Shown here in pieces: positions 9,886 to 18,437 of a DNA stretch of 64,000 nucleotides. The notes beneath the pieces were generated by a model that was not told where the DNA came from, ran no database searches, and saw only the letters and a program-made list of their open reading frames with translations. The stretch is taken from assembly GCF_900107015.1 (NCBI RefSeq), contig NZ_FNOI01000004.1, positions 186,001 to 250,000 on the forward strand, given 5' to 3'. Numbering within the stretch: position 1 is the stretch's first letter; every line of letters begins with the position of its first letter. Source of the DNA: Litoreibacter albidus. Its GTDB lineage: Bacteria; Pseudomonadota; Alphaproteobacteria; Rhodobacterales; Rhodobacteraceae. The position numbers and the translations under genes are program-made.

Positions 9886-10826
9886 ACAGGGTTCGGGAGA
9901 TCCTTACCCGCCACAAAGGCCGCCAGATTATCAAGCGCCATCATCCCCATGCTGGTGCGCACCTCTAGCGTGTTGGTGCCCAGATGCGGCAGCAGCACCA
10001 CGTTCTCCATATCCGTGAGCGCGTTGGGCACCGTGGGTTCCTGTTCATAGACGTCCAGACCCGCGCCGCCGATTTGCCCGTCCTGAAGTGCGGCGATCAA
10101 TGCGGCCTCGTCCACGACATCCCCGCGCGAGATATTAATGAAAATGGCGTGGGGCTGCATGGCGCTGAACACATCCGCCCCGATCAAATGCCGCGTCTCC
10201 GCGCCACCTGGGGTCGCGGCGACCAGCACGTCGGCAACCTCTGCCACCTGCGCGAGGCTGTCCAATTGCGTCGCGCCCGCGACGTCTTTCTTGGACCTGT
10301 TCGCAAAAACGATCTTGCAGCCGAACCCATGATGGCACCGCTGGGCGATGGCCTGCCCGATCCGGCCCATACCGATGATGCCCACCGTCTTGCCCGTCAG
10401 ATGCAGGCCCAGCATTTGCGTCGGGTGCCAGCCGCTCCAGTTGCCAGCACGCACCAGACGCTCCCCCTCGCCAGCGCGGCGCGCCGTCATCAGCATCAAC
10501 GTCAGTGCAATATCCGCCGTGGCGTCCGTGACAGCACCGGGCGTGTTGGTCACGGCGATGCCTTTGGCGCGGGCGGCGTCCACGTCGATATGGTTAAATC
10601 CAACACCGAAGTTGGCCAGCAGTTTTGCACGTGGCTTGGCGGCGGAAATTGCGGACGCGGTGAACTGGTCGCCCAACGTCGGCAGGATCATGTCGTAGCT
10701 GTCCAGCGCCTCCGTCACCTCGGCCTCGCTCATCGGCGCGTCTTTGTCGCGCAGGGTCACGTCGAAGGTAGCGCGTGCTTTTTCCTTGACTGCCGGTGGC
10801 AGAGTGCGTGAGATCAGGAGTTTCAT
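9882..10826 (-). CDS. D-2-hydroxyacid dehydrogenase (glyoxylate/hydroxypyruvate reductase type)
   Basis: NAD(P)-dependent dehydrogenase of the D-isomer-specific 2-hydroxyacid family, 314 residues. It has the substrate-domain segment NFGVGFNHIDV, the Rossmann motif GIIGMGRIGQAIAQR, the catalytic-Arg region INISRGDVVDE and the catalytic-His region LLPHLGTNT. The overall pattern is closest to glyoxylate or hydroxypyruvate reductases (GyaR/GhrB-like), but substrate cannot be fixed by reading. It is the third gene of a run with proC and the csaA-like gene, whose stop overlaps its start by one base. Confidence 0.9.
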   Translation of the reverse strand: MKLLISRTLPPAVKEKARATFDVTLRDKDAPMSEAEVTEALDSYDMILPTLGDQFTASAISAAKPRAKLLANFGVGFNHIDVDAARAKGIAVTNTPGAVTDATADIALTLMLMTARRAGEGERLVRAGNWSGWHPTQMLGLHLTGKTVGIIGMGRIGQAIAQRCHHGFGCKIVFANRSKKDVAGATQLDSLAQVAEVADVLVAATPGGAETRHLIGADVFSAMQPHAIFINISRGDVVDEAALIAALQDGQIGGAGLDVYEQEPTVPNALTDMENVVLLPHLGTNTLEVRTSMGMMALDNLAAFVAGKDLPNPV

Positions 10827-11164
10827 CAGTAGAGCCTTCCGCCAATTGGCACGTCTTTGTCCGGTGTCAGCAACACCACTTCATCATCTTCATCCGGCAC
10901 GCCAAGGACCAAAATCTCCGACATGAATTTGCCGATCTGGCGGGGCGGGAAATTAACCACGGCCATCACCTTTTTGCCCGGCAATTCTTCTGGCGTGTAA
11001 TGCTTGGTGATCTGGGCAGAGCTTTTGCGCTCCCCCAGTTCCGGCCCGAAATCCACCCAGAGCTTTATCGCGGGTTTGCGCGCCTCGGGGTAGGGTTCGG
11101 CCTTGACGATAACACCGACGCGCACATCGACCTTCATGAAATCATCGAACGAAATCTCGGCCAT
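10826..11164 (-). CDS. csaA: CsaA-like tRNA-binding domain protein
   Basis: 112 residues consisting of a single OB-fold tRNA-binding domain of the EMAP/CsaA kind: FMKVDVRVGVIVKAEPYPEARKP, then a central SSAQITKHYTPEEL and NFPPRQIGKFMSEILVLG. Family members bind tRNA or act as chaperones linked to export; the physiological role is unsettled. It starts directly at the proC stop and abuts the next gene, so the three are probably cotranscribed. Confidence 0.88.
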   Translation of the reverse strand: MAEISFDDFMKVDVRVGVIVKAEPYPEARKPAIKLWVDFGPELGERKSSAQITKHYTPEELPGKKVMAVVNFPPRQIGKFMSEILVLGVPDEDDEVVLLTPDKDVPIGGRLY

Positions 11165-11979
11165 TACGACTTCCCCAATTCGCGGCCACGATCTGCGGCG
11201 GCTTTCACCGCCTCGCCCAAAAGCTTCGGAAAGCCGCGTTCCTCATTCATCAGCACATTCAGCGCCGCCGCCGTGGTGCCACCGGGGCTGGTGACGTTGA
11301 TGCGCAATTGCTCCGGCGTTTCTTCGGCGGCTTCGGCCAAGGCCCCTGCCCCCGCAACCGTGGCTTTGGCCAGCTGCATCGCCATCTCGGGCGGCAGGCC
11401 TTGGGCGGTGCCTGCGGCGGCCATCGCCTCGATCATGTGAAATACGTAGGCGGGGCCGGAGCCGGACACGCCGGTCACCGCGTCAATCTGGTCCTCGCTT
11501 TGCAAGCGCACCACTTTGCCCACGGCCTGCAACAGCCCGTCGGCCATATCCAGATGGCTGGGTGTTGTGTGCGCATTGCCGATGATCGCGGTGATCCCCT
11601 TGCCCACCGCCGCTGGCGTGTTCGGCATGGAGCGCACGATTGGCGTGCTTGCGCCCAAAGCGCCCTCAAAATGGGCAATCGATGTCCCCGCAGCAATCGA
11701 CAGGAACAGCGTTTCTCCGTTGCCCAAAGCCACCATGCGCGGCAGCGCGTCGCCCATCATTTGCGGCTTGACCGCCAGCAGCGCAATCGCGGGGTTTTGC
11801 GGCAGGTCTTCGTTGATATGCACGCCTTGCGCGCGCAGCCAATCAGACGGGTTCGGGTCCAGAACATACACCGCATCCGCGTTGATGCCGCCCTTAAGCC
11901 AGCCCTCCAGCAGCGCGGAGCCCATCTTGCCGCAGCCTAGCAATACCAGCCCGCGTGTGTTGATCTCAGAAAAGTCCAT
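11164..11979 (-). CDS. proC: Pyrroline-5-carboxylate reductase
   Basis: Last step of proline synthesis: reduces 1-pyrroline-5-carboxylate with NAD(P)H. The 271-residue protein has the N-terminal Rossmann motif LLGCGKMGSALLEGW, the middle MPNTPAAVGKGITA motif, and a C-terminal helical dimerisation region with TGVSGSGPAYVFHMIEA and NVTSPGGTTAAALNVL, all diagnostic. It is the first gene of the minus-strand run with csaA and the hydroxyacid dehydrogenase; a short gap separates it from ybjN upstream. Confidence 0.96.
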   Translation of the reverse strand: MDFSEINTRGLVLLGCGKMGSALLEGWLKGGINADAVYVLDPNPSDWLRAQGVHINEDLPQNPAIALLAVKPQMMGDALPRMVALGNGETLFLSIAAGTSIAHFEGALGASTPIVRSMPNTPAAVGKGITAIIGNAHTTPSHLDMADGLLQAVGKVVRLQSEDQIDAVTGVSGSGPAYVFHMIEAMAAAGTAQGLPPEMAMQLAKATVAGAGALAEAAEETPEQLRINVTSPGGTTAAALNVLMNEERGFPKLLGEAVKAAADRGRELGKS

Positions 11980-12009
11980 AATGCCCCCGATTGCTGTCAG
12001 GGCCAGAAG

Positions 12010-12513
12010 TTAAGCGCGCCCGTAAGCTTCTGCAATGGCAACATTCATCGCGTCTTGCGGGGTCCGGTCGCCCCAGCACACCAGTTGGAACGCGGGGTAG
12101 AACCGCTCCGACGCCATGATCGCCGCCGACAGCATTTTGTCGACCTGATCCGCGCCTACGTCGCGCCCGCCCGACATGATCAGCCCGTAGCGATAGACCA
12201 TCAAGCGCTGCGCGTGCCAATAGGTGAAGGCGCCCGTCCAGCAGGTGTCATTGGCGCGGTTCATCAGGTCATACAGCGCAGGCAACTTGTCCTCCGGCGG
12301 CTCCATCTCGAAGGTGGAAACCAACCGCAAAGTCTCGTCATGATCCGACCACGCCAGCGTGATGGAATACGTCCGCCACTGCCCCTCAATCGCCATGGCG
12401 ATCTGGTCATCTGCAATCCGGTCAAATTCCCAATCGTGGTGGGCCGCGAGGGTCTCCACCAGATCAATCGGGTGCAAATCTTCGGTTTCAAGATAATGCT
12501 CTAAGCTCGCCAT
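12010..12513 (-). CDS. YbjN domain-containing protein
   Basis: 167 residues from the Met at 12513 (MASLEHYLETEDLHP); 13 extra open codons upstream look untranslated. The fold pattern, a short N-terminal helix followed by WEFDRIADDQIAMAIEGQWRTYSITLAW and a helical C terminus with CWGDRTPQDAMNVAIAEAYGRA, fits the YbjN family, annotated as putative sensory or regulatory proteins with a secretion-chaperone-like fold. The biochemical role is unknown. It is separated by 180 bases from moeB upstream, a gap that holds a hairpin. Confidence 0.8.
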   Translation of the reverse strand: MASLEHYLETEDLHPIDLVETLAAHHDWEFDRIADDQIAMAIEGQWRTYSITLAWSDHDETLRLVSTFEMEPPEDKLPALYDLMNRANDTCWTGAFTYWHAQRLMVYRYGLIMSGGRDVGADQVDKMLSAAIMASERFYPAFQLVCWGDRTPQDAMNVAIAEAYGRA

Positions 12514-12656
12514 GCTCGGCCCCCTCTCCAGGTCGTATCCGGAGGATCCCAATCCCCCAACAAACTGGGCTTCATACTACAGGTCGCTTGTTTGTCGCGA
12601 TCCTTGTCTAGATGTTGGGATTTATCGGAGACTCTGTAAAGGCTTTATTTAGTCTT

Positions 12657-12685
12657 ACCCACAACACATTGTGTGCCTTGTGGGT
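12657..12685. terminator. Hairpin downstream of moeB
   Basis: ACCCACAA (12657-12664) and TTGTGGGT (12678-12685) are exact inverted repeats, and the 13-base loop itself contains CACA/TGTG. It lies just after the moeB stop. No T-run follows on the minus strand, so it is better viewed as a mRNA 3'-end structure or a protein site than as a classic terminator. Confidence 0.4.
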
Positions 12686-12693
12686 GAATGCCA

Positions 12694-13734
12694 CTATTTG
12701 GAGGGTTGTCCACAGACCGCGCAGGCCGGATCACGCTTCACGTTGATCAATCGCGTCTCCGCGTAGAGCGCATCGTAGATCAACATCTGCCCGCGCAGTA
12801 CCGCGCCAGCGCCTGTGATGTGCTTGATCGCCTCCAGCGCCATCATCGAGCCGACCACGCCGGGCAACGCGCCGACCACCCCCGCCTCGGAGCAGGACGG
12901 CGCCAACCCAGCCGCCGCGGCGTTGGGGAAAACACACGCGTAACAAGGGGTATCCTGCGCAGGATGAAACAGGCTCAATTGTCCTTCCCACTGCGTGATT
13001 GCCCCTGAAATCAACGGCTTGCCAAGTTGGACCGCGATCTCATTCACCAAGTACCGCGTCTGCGCATTGTCAGAGCCATCAAGGATCAGATCGTAGTCCG
13101 CAAACAGCTCCGCCGCCATATCCTGCTGCAACCGACGGTTGTAGGGACGGATCGTCACGAACGGATTTTGCGCCTCCAGCGCCGCCTGCGCGGAAAACAC
13201 CTTGGGCATGCCAATCCGCGCGTCGGTGTGGATCACTTGGCGCTGCAGGTTGGAGCTATCGACGACGTCGTCGTCGATCACCCCGATGGTGCCCACTCCC
13301 GCCGCCGCCAGATATTGCAGCACCGGCGCGCCCAGCCCACCGGCGCCGATGACCAGCGCGCGGGCTTTTTTCATCTTCTTCTGCCCCGGCCCGCCGATCT
13401 CGCGCAGCACGATGTGGCGGGCATAGCGGTTCAACTCGGCCTCTGTGAACTTATCGGACGGGGCCGCCGAAGGCTCTGCGGGCGCAGCGCGGCTGCGCAA
13501 ACGGCCAAGCACCGCGCGGTAGCCCGCCACAACAAGCGCGACACCGCCGAACATGGCCCAGCCCGTCAGCGTGCCGGTTGCATCCTTCACCGGATTTCCA
13601 ATCGGCAGCGTCAACTGGATCAGCGCCACGACCGCGAATAGCGCAACCAGTGCCGCAATCTGCACACGTTTGGCGATGCCAAACGCCCAGCCTGCCAGCA
13701 GGACCGCAGCCGCAATGAAGAGAACCGTCGCCAC
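12694..13734 (-). CDS. moeB: MoeB/ThiF-type adenylyltransferase with N-terminal membrane helices
   Basis: E1-like enzyme that adenylates the C-terminal Gly of a ubiquitin-like sulfur carrier (MoaD or ThiS) for molybdopterin or thiamin synthesis. The core shows NRYARHIVLREIGGPGQ, the nucleotide motif VIGAGGLGAPVLQYLAAAG, DDDVVDSSNLQRQ, the DGSDN region and two Cys pairs (CYAC, CAVC) for zinc. Unusually, about 90 residues precede the core and contain two or three hydrophobic helices (VLFIAAAVLLAGWAFGI and following). The start is taken as GTG at 13734, one base past the dut stop; the reading frame is open further into dut but there it encodes shadow sequence. Third gene of coaBC-dut-moeB. Confidence 0.88.
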   Translation of the reverse strand: MATVLFIAAAVLLAGWAFGIAKRVQIAALVALFAVVALIQLTLPIGNPVKDATGTLTGWAMFGGVALVVAGYRAVLGRLRSRAAPAEPSAAPSDKFTEAELNRYARHIVLREIGGPGQKKMKKARALVIGAGGLGAPVLQYLAAAGVGTIGVIDDDVVDSSNLQRQVIHTDARIGMPKVFSAQAALEAQNPFVTIRPYNRRLQQDMAAELFADYDLILDGSDNAQTRYLVNEIAVQLGKPLISGAITQWEGQLSLFHPAQDTPCYACVFPNAAAAGLAPSCSEAGVVGALPGVVGSMMALEAIKHITGAGAVLRGQMLIYDALYAETRLINVKRDPACAVCGQPSK

Positions 13735-13735
13735 C

Positions 13736-14203
13736 TTAACCGCGCCCAGTCGACCCGAAGCCACCGGACCCGCGCGCGGTGTCCGATAGGCCTTGCGCCA
13801 GCGCGAACCGCGCCTGCACCACAGGGGCCACCACCATCTGCGCGATCCGGTCACCGTGAGTGACGGTGAACGGCTCCGCCCCGAGGTTGATCAGGATCAC
13901 CCCCAACGGCCCACGGTAGTCGCTGTCGATCGTGCCGGGCGTGTTGGGCAGGCTAACCCCGTGCTTCAGCGCAAGGCCGGAGCGGGGCCTGATTTGCACC
14001 TCGAACCCGTCGGGAATTTCGACGCGCAGCCCCGTGGGAACCAAGGCCCGCGCCATGGGGGCCAGCACCACCCCGCCCTCACGGTCCGCCTCGGCCAGAT
14101 TGGCGCGCAGATCGGCGCCCGCAGCGCCGTCTGTCTCGTAGGAGGGCAGCCCCAACGCCGGATCGGCGTCTGGCGTCCATGTAAAGCGCAAAACCGGCGT
14201 CAC
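13736..14203 (-). CDS. dut: dUTP diphosphatase
   Basis: Hydrolyses dUTP to dUMP, keeping uracil out of DNA and feeding dTMP synthesis. 155 residues, the normal trimeric dUTPase size, with motif 1 [10 protein letters not shown], motif 2 [12 protein letters not shown], motif 3 [12 protein letters not shown], motif 4 GDRIAQMV and the C-terminal motif 5 [10 protein letters not shown]. The start is GTG at 14203 (VTPVLRFTW), overlapping the coaBC stop as GTGA, so translation is coupled to coaBC. coaBC-dut adjacency is widely conserved in proteobacteria. Confidence 0.96.
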   Translation of the reverse strand: MTPVLRFTWTPDADPALGLPSYETDGAAGADLRANLAEADREGGVVLAPMARALVPTGLRVEIPDGFEVQIRPRSGLALKHGVSLPNTPGTIDSDYRGPLGVILINLGAEPFTVTHGDRIAQMVVAPVVQARFALAQGLSDTARGSGGFGSTGRG

Positions 14204-15396
14204 GCCAAAGCCTCCGCGATTTTGGCGGCAATTTTCATCGCAACCTGCTCCTTGTTCAGCCGTGGCCACACGTCCGCGCCCGCGTCTGAAATGATCGTCA
14301 CCGCGTTCTCGCTGCCGCCCATGATCCCCGTCTCGGGGCTTACGTCGTTGGCCACGATCCAGTCGCAGCCTTTGCGCGCCCGTTTCGCCGTCGCGTTTGC
14401 TTCGACGTCGTCTGTCTCTGCCGCGAAGCCCACCACCAGTTTGGGGCGTCCTGCGGTCATCTGCGACACGCCTGCCAAAATATCGGGGTTCTCCGCGAAG
14501 CTCAGCGCAGGGGCGTTGCCGCTGCCGTCTTTCTTCATTTTGGAGCCGGAAGCGTTCTCCACCCGCCAATCCGCCACCGCCGCCGCGAACACGGCCGCAT
14601 CGGCAGGCAAGGCGGCGTCGACGGCCTCTTTCATCTCCCGTGCGGTTTGCACTGCGACCACCTTTACGCCCAAAGGCGGAGCGACGTCGGCGGGGCCGGT
14701 AACAAAGGTCACATCCGCCCCGAGTGCCGCCAAGCTGCGCGCGATGGCCGTGCCCTGCGCCCCCGACGAGCGGTTGGCGATGTAGCGCACCGGATCAATC
14801 GGCTCATGCGTCGGGCCGGACGTCACAAGCACATGCTTGCCCTTCAACGGCCCGTCCGCCAGCGCCGCCTCGGCGGCGGCGACAATCTCCAACGGCTCCG
14901 ACATGCGACCCGGACCGTGTTCCCCGCAGGCCATATCGCCCACGTCAGGGCCAACCGTCAGGATGCCGTCGCCGTGCAAAGTGGCCAAGTTGCGTTGGGT
15001 CGCGGGATGCTCCCACATCCGCACGTTCATCGCGGGGGCAATCAGCACCCGCTTGTCCGTTGCCATCAGCAATGTGGAGGCCAGATCATTCGCCAAGCCG
15101 CCTGCCATCTTGCCCATCAAATCCGCCGTTGCGGGGGCCACGACCACCAGATCTGCGGCGCGTGACAGCTCTATATGGCCCATCTCCGCCTCGTCGGTCA
15201 GGTCGAACAGGTCGCGGTAGACCTTCTGCCCCGCCAGCGCGGAGGTGCTGAGCGGTGTCACGAATTCCTCCGCCGAGCGGGTTAGCACCGGCGTCACCGT
15301 TGCCCCGCGTTCGCGCAGCCTGCGGATCAGGTCCAGCGACTTAAAGGCGGCGATGCCGCCCCCCACGATCAGAAGTATCCGTTTGCCTGCAAGCAT
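14200..15396 (-). CDS. coaBC: Bifunctional phosphopantothenoylcysteine decarboxylase / phosphopantothenate--cysteine ligase
   Basis: Two consecutive steps of coenzyme A synthesis. The N-terminal flavoprotein CoaC half starts [24 protein letters not shown] and contains the catalytic-His-type context and [17 protein letters not shown] (PXMNXXMW motif). The C-terminal CoaB half starts near [22 protein letters not shown] and carries the RSSGAQG motif. The start at 15396 (MLAGKR) gives 398 residues; the further upstream open frame is not conserved-looking. It begins a tight run with dut and moeB, 55 bases after chaN. Confidence 0.96.
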   Translation of the reverse strand: MLAGKRILLIVGGGIAAFKSLDLIRRLRERGATVTPVLTRSAEEFVTPLSTSALAGQKVYRDLFDLTDEAEMGHIELSRAADLVVVAPATADLMGKMAGGLANDLASTLLMATDKRVLIAPAMNVRMWEHPATQRNLATLHGDGILTVGPDVGDMACGEHGPGRMSEPLEIVAAAEAALADGPLKGKHVLVTSGPTHEPIDPVRYIANRSSGAQGTAIARSLAALGADVTFVTGPADVAPPLGVKVVAVQTAREMKEAVDAALPADAAVFAAAVADWRVENASGSKMKKDGSGNAPALSFAENPDILAGVSQMTAGRPKLVVGFAAETDDVEANATAKRARKGCDWIVANDVSPETGIMGGSENAVTIISDAGADVWPRLNKEQVAMKIAAKIAEALA

Positions 15397-15451
15397 GTTG
15401 CACCCCGCTTTCCTTGCCCCAAGTGTTAGGACAGCACGGCGCGGGGGGCAA

Positions 15452-16276
15452 TCAGTTGCGTGAAAACCTGTCGCATGGATCGCCTTCACCCGCGTCAAAC
15501 CCGCCGGTCATGATCCAGCGGTCATAGGGCGGGGATATCTCCCCCGTCACCAACTGCCCGACGGAAATCACCTGCGCGTCGGGGGCCACCAAATCCAGAT
15601 AGAACGGCACGCCCCAGTCGGTGCGCGCATGGCCGTTGCCTGTGATCACCAGCACCGGCCCGCCAGTGTCCTCCAGCGCCTGAAGCGCCGTTTGGGCAAA
15701 GCTGGCGTCGCGCAGCCGCTGGGCCTCAACCATTTGGGGCAGCATGTCAGCGGGCAGCGCGTCGCAATGCGCCTCTGCCTGAAGCGCCTCGCGCGCCTCT
15801 TGTTGGGCGTCGGGCAATGGGGCGTCCAACCCGTAACCCTCGCCCGAAAAGCCAACCGCAGCGCCGTTTTCCACCGCCGCACGCAACTTTTCCCTCGGCA
15901 CGGCCGCGCCGTATATTTGCGCCTGCGGGGCCGCCGCGAAAATCGGGTAATACATATAGAAAGAGGGCCAGCCGCCACGGCTTGTCCACTCCAGCGCTGT
16001 GTCCAGCGCGTCCAGAACGAACCGGTCGGCGGCCTGTCCAGCCGCCGCCTGCTCCGCGTCAAGCATCTCGAACACGATGGCGGACGGGTAGATGGCGCGC
16101 GCAATCGCGGCCTGATTGTTGTGGTGGAACGGGTTGTCGTGCAACTCCCCCACGATCACGATGTCCGCGCCGCCCAGCGTCTCGAAGGCCGAAGGGCTCA
16201 AGGCCTCCGCTTGGGCCTGAGCGCCCAATAGGGCAAGCCCAAGAGCCTTAATGAAGCAGGAAGTTTTTGACCTCAT
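15452..16276 (-). CDS. ChaN-family exported protein
   Basis: 274 residues. An N-terminal signal sequence (FIKALGLALLGAQAQA then EALSP) suggests export with signal peptidase I cleavage. The mature part has the ChaN/EreA-like pattern IVIVGELHDNPFHHNNQAAIARAI, with conserved His/Glu residues that in ChaN bind haem and in related proteins support hydrolysis, and LVITGNGHARTDWGVPFYL near the C terminus. The ATG at 16276 lies within the end of rpoH (29-base overlap), so it is coupled to the sigma factor. A haem or iron role is known for ChaN; extending it to this protein is inference. Confidence 0.82.
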   Translation of the reverse strand: MRSKTSCFIKALGLALLGAQAQAEALSPSAFETLGGADIVIVGELHDNPFHHNNQAAIARAIYPSAIVFEMLDAEQAAAGQAADRFVLDALDTALEWTSRGGWPSFYMYYPIFAAAPQAQIYGAAVPREKLRAAVENGAAVGFSGEGYGLDAPLPDAQQEAREALQAEAHCDALPADMLPQMVEAQRLRDASFAQTALQALEDTGGPVLVITGNGHARTDWGVPFYLDLVAPDAQVISVGQLVTGEISPPYDRWIMTGGFDAGEGDPCDRFSRN

Positions 16277-17132
16277 GGCTGTGGGCTTCCAGTGATTTGC
16301 GCATTTTGACAAAGGCTGCGGCCTCCAATTGGCGCACGCGTTCCTTTGACAGGCCCAGCTCTTGCCCCAAGCTTTCCAAGGTGCGGGGCCGGTCCAGAAG
16401 TTTGCGTTCGCGGACGATGAATTGTTCCCTGTCGCTCAACGCGGTCATAGCGTCCACCAACCAGCCGCGCAATGCGCGGTTGTCGTGGCTGTGCTCCACC
16501 ACATCGGCGGCCTGCGGGCCATCATCCTCCAGCGCGTCAATCCATTCGCGGCCTTCGTCCTCGGTGGATTGCGTCGCGTTCAGCGAGAAGTCGGAGCCGG
16601 ACAAGCGGCCTTGCATCATCTCCACGTCGCGCACGGATACGCCAACCTCTGCTGAAATCATCTGCCGCAACTGGTGCCCGTCAAGCGGCTCTCCGCTGGC
16701 GGTTGCCTCGCGCTCCAACCGCGCCTGAACGCGGCGCAGGTTGAAAAACAGCGACTTTTGCGAGGACGTTGTGCCAGTGCGCACCATCGACCAGTTGCGC
16801 ATCACATGCTCTTGGATCGACGCCTTGATCCACCACACGGCGTAGGTCGAGAACCGCAACCCACGGTCGGGGTCAAACTTTTCGGCGGCCTTCATCAGGC
16901 CAAGTCCGGCTTCTTGGATCAGGTCATTCATCGGCGCGCCGTAGCGGCGGAACTTATACGCCATGGATATCGCCAGCCGCATGTAAGCGTTTATCAGCCG
17001 GTGCAGCGCTTCCTCGTCGCGGTCGTCGCGCCATGCATAGGCAAGCTGCAACTCTGTTTCCGCGTCCAGTAGCTCTGCCTTCATCGCTGTGCGTGACAGT
17101 GTGTTATCGGATGGTCTTGCATCTAACGCCAT
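16248..17132 (-). CDS. rpoH: RNA polymerase sigma factor RpoH, second (RpoHII-like) type
   Basis: Alternative sigma-32-family factor, 294 residues. Region 2 (LINAYMRLAISMAYKFRRYGAP, DLIQEAGLGLMKAAEKFDP, RFSTYAVWWIKASIQEHVMRNWS), the RpoH box (SQKSLFFNLRR) and region 4 HTH (TLESLGQELGLSKERVRQLEAAAFVKMR) are all present. The N-terminal and RpoH-box wording and the coupling to chaN recall RpoHII of Rhodobacter, which mediates the singlet-oxygen response under RpoE; that subtype is inferred. A matching candidate RpoE promoter lies about 70 bases upstream. The first Met in frame with a normal N terminus is used. Confidence 0.93.
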   Translation of the reverse strand: MALDARPSDNTLSRTAMKAELLDAETELQLAYAWRDDRDEEALHRLINAYMRLAISMAYKFRRYGAPMNDLIQEAGLGLMKAAEKFDPDRGLRFSTYAVWWIKASIQEHVMRNWSMVRTGTTSSQKSLFFNLRRVQARLEREATASGEPLDGHQLRQMISAEVGVSVRDVEMMQGRLSGSDFSLNATQSTEDEGREWIDALEDDGPQAADVVEHSHDNRALRGWLVDAMTALSDREQFIVRERKLLDRPRTLESLGQELGLSKERVRQLEAAAFVKMRKSLEAHSHEVKNFLLH

Positions 17133-17202
17133 AGTCTCACCCCCATGTGTCGTTTTGGCCTAAGTGTTGTTTTGGCTTGGCTCTCGGGTCTGCTTTTGTG
17201 AT

Positions 17203-17231
17203 GAATACGCGGCAGACGCCGGAATGGATCA
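17203..17231 (-). promoter_or_regulatory. Candidate RpoE (ECF11-type) promoter for rpoH
   Basis: Read on the minus strand: TGATCC (17231-17226), 18 bases, then TATTC (17207-17203). TGATC at -35 with a distant TA-rich -10 is the form known for RpoE-dependent promoters in Rhodobacter, and rpoHII is a known RpoE target there. Transcription would start about 60-65 bases ahead of the rpoH ATG. Confidence 0.55.
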
Positions 17232-17252
17232 AAACAAGTTGAAGGAAATGTT

Positions 17253-17801
17253 ATGAGCACGCTGCCCCCCTTGACCTTGGTGCTAGGCGGTGCGGCCTCC
17301 GGTAAGTCCTCCTTTGCGGAGCGTGCGATCCGCCAGTCTGCGCCCGACTTGCAGAAAATCTACATCGCCACCGCGCAGGCTTTTGATGACGAGATGCACG
17401 CGAAAATCGCCAAACATCAAAGGCTTCGCGCCGCCGACGGCTGGCACACCCATGAGGATCCGTTGGCCGTCGCCGCACGCCTGAACGCCGCCATCGCGGG
17501 GCAAATCATCCTGCTTGATTGCGCCACCTTGTGGCTGACCAACCAGCTCATGGCAGACGCTGATCTGGACGCCGCATCGCAAGAGCTGGTGACCGCCTTG
17601 GCCCATTGCGCGGCAAGCGTTGTCGTCGTCAGCAACGAGGTTGGGCAAGGCATCGTGCCCGAACACGCCATGTCGCGCCGCTTCCGCGAGGCCCAAGGCC
17701 AGCTTAACCAACACATCGCCCGCGAGGCGCAACTGGTGGTGCAAGTCATCGCCGGCCTGCCGCTGGTCCTGAAAGGCGCCTTGCCTCAGGGGCTGTCGTG
17801 A
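17253..17801 (+). CDS. cobU: Adenosylcobinamide kinase / adenosylcobinamide-phosphate guanylyltransferase
   Basis: Bifunctional enzyme of the late cobalamin pathway that phosphorylates adenosylcobinamide and adds GMP. 182 residues with P-loop VLGGAASGKSSFAE, YIATAQAFDDEM, HQRLRAADGWHTHEDP (the GMP-accepting His region), LLDCATLWLTN and VVVVSNEVGQGIVPEHAMSRRFREAQG, all typical. It is divergent from rpoH and overlaps the next phosphatase gene by four bases (GTGA). Confidence 0.95.
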   Translation: MSTLPPLTLVLGGAASGKSSFAERAIRQSAPDLQKIYIATAQAFDDEMHAKIAKHQRLRAADGWHTHEDPLAVAARLNAAIAGQIILLDCATLWLTNQLMADADLDAASQELVTALAHCAASVVVVSNEVGQGIVPEHAMSRRFREAQGQLNQHIAREAQLVVQVIAGLPLVLKGALPQGLS

Positions 17802-18379
17802 AGGTGACCCGCCTGTGGTGGGTGCGCCACGGCCCTACCCACGAGAAGGCGTTCACCGGCTGGCGCGACGTGCCTGCCGACCTGTCGGACACCGCCAAGA
17901 TTGCCCGTTTGCATAGCCACCTGCCGCCCGACGCGGCGCTGATTTCCTCGGACCTTCAGCGCGCCACGGCGACCGCCGACGCCCTTGGTGCGGGCCGCAC
18001 CCGCCTGCCCCACGCGCCCGCCTTGCGCGAATTGAACTTCGGCGTTTGGGACGGGCTGCATTTCTCCAAGGTGGCGGAAATGCACCCAGAGCTGTCACGC
18101 GCCTACTGGGAAACCCCCGGCGATGTGAAGCCGCCCAACGGCGAAAGCTGGAACGAGCTGCACGCCCGCCTCAGCCCCAAGGTCAGCGATCTGCACGCAA
18201 ACGACCACGGCGACATCATCGTCGTCGCCCATATGGGCGTGATCATGTCGCAGATAGAGCGCGCGCTTGGCGTCTCGCCCTACAAGGCCATGTCCCACCA
18301 GATAGAGCCGCTGTCGGTCACCCGCATCGACATAGGACCGGACGGCTGGACCATCGGTGCGATCAATCACCAACCCTGA
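17798..18379 (+). CDS. Histidine phosphatase family protein, possibly alpha-ribazole phosphatase
   Basis: 193 residues of the histidine phosphatase (phosphoglycerate mutase-like) superfamily: the phosphorylated-His motif WWVRHGPTHEKAF, SSDLQRATATADAL, ELNFGVWDG and the second catalytic His in VVAHMGVIM. Its GTG start overlaps the cobU stop, so a role as CobC-type alpha-ribazole-5'-phosphate phosphatase in cobalamin nucleotide-loop assembly is likely from context. The sequence alone does not exclude other small phosphoesters. Confidence 0.85.
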   Translation: MKVTRLWWVRHGPTHEKAFTGWRDVPADLSDTAKIARLHSHLPPDAALISSDLQRATATADALGAGRTRLPHAPALRELNFGVWDGLHFSKVAEMHPELSRAYWETPGDVKPPNGESWNELHARLSPKVSDLHANDHGDIIVVAHMGVIMSQIERALGVSPYKAMSHQIEPLSVTRIDIGPDGWTIGAINHQP

Positions 18380-18437
18380 TGGGATCGCCCACAATTCTTG
18401 AGTTCCGTTTCGCGCAAAGCCGCCCTAACGTTGCGTC

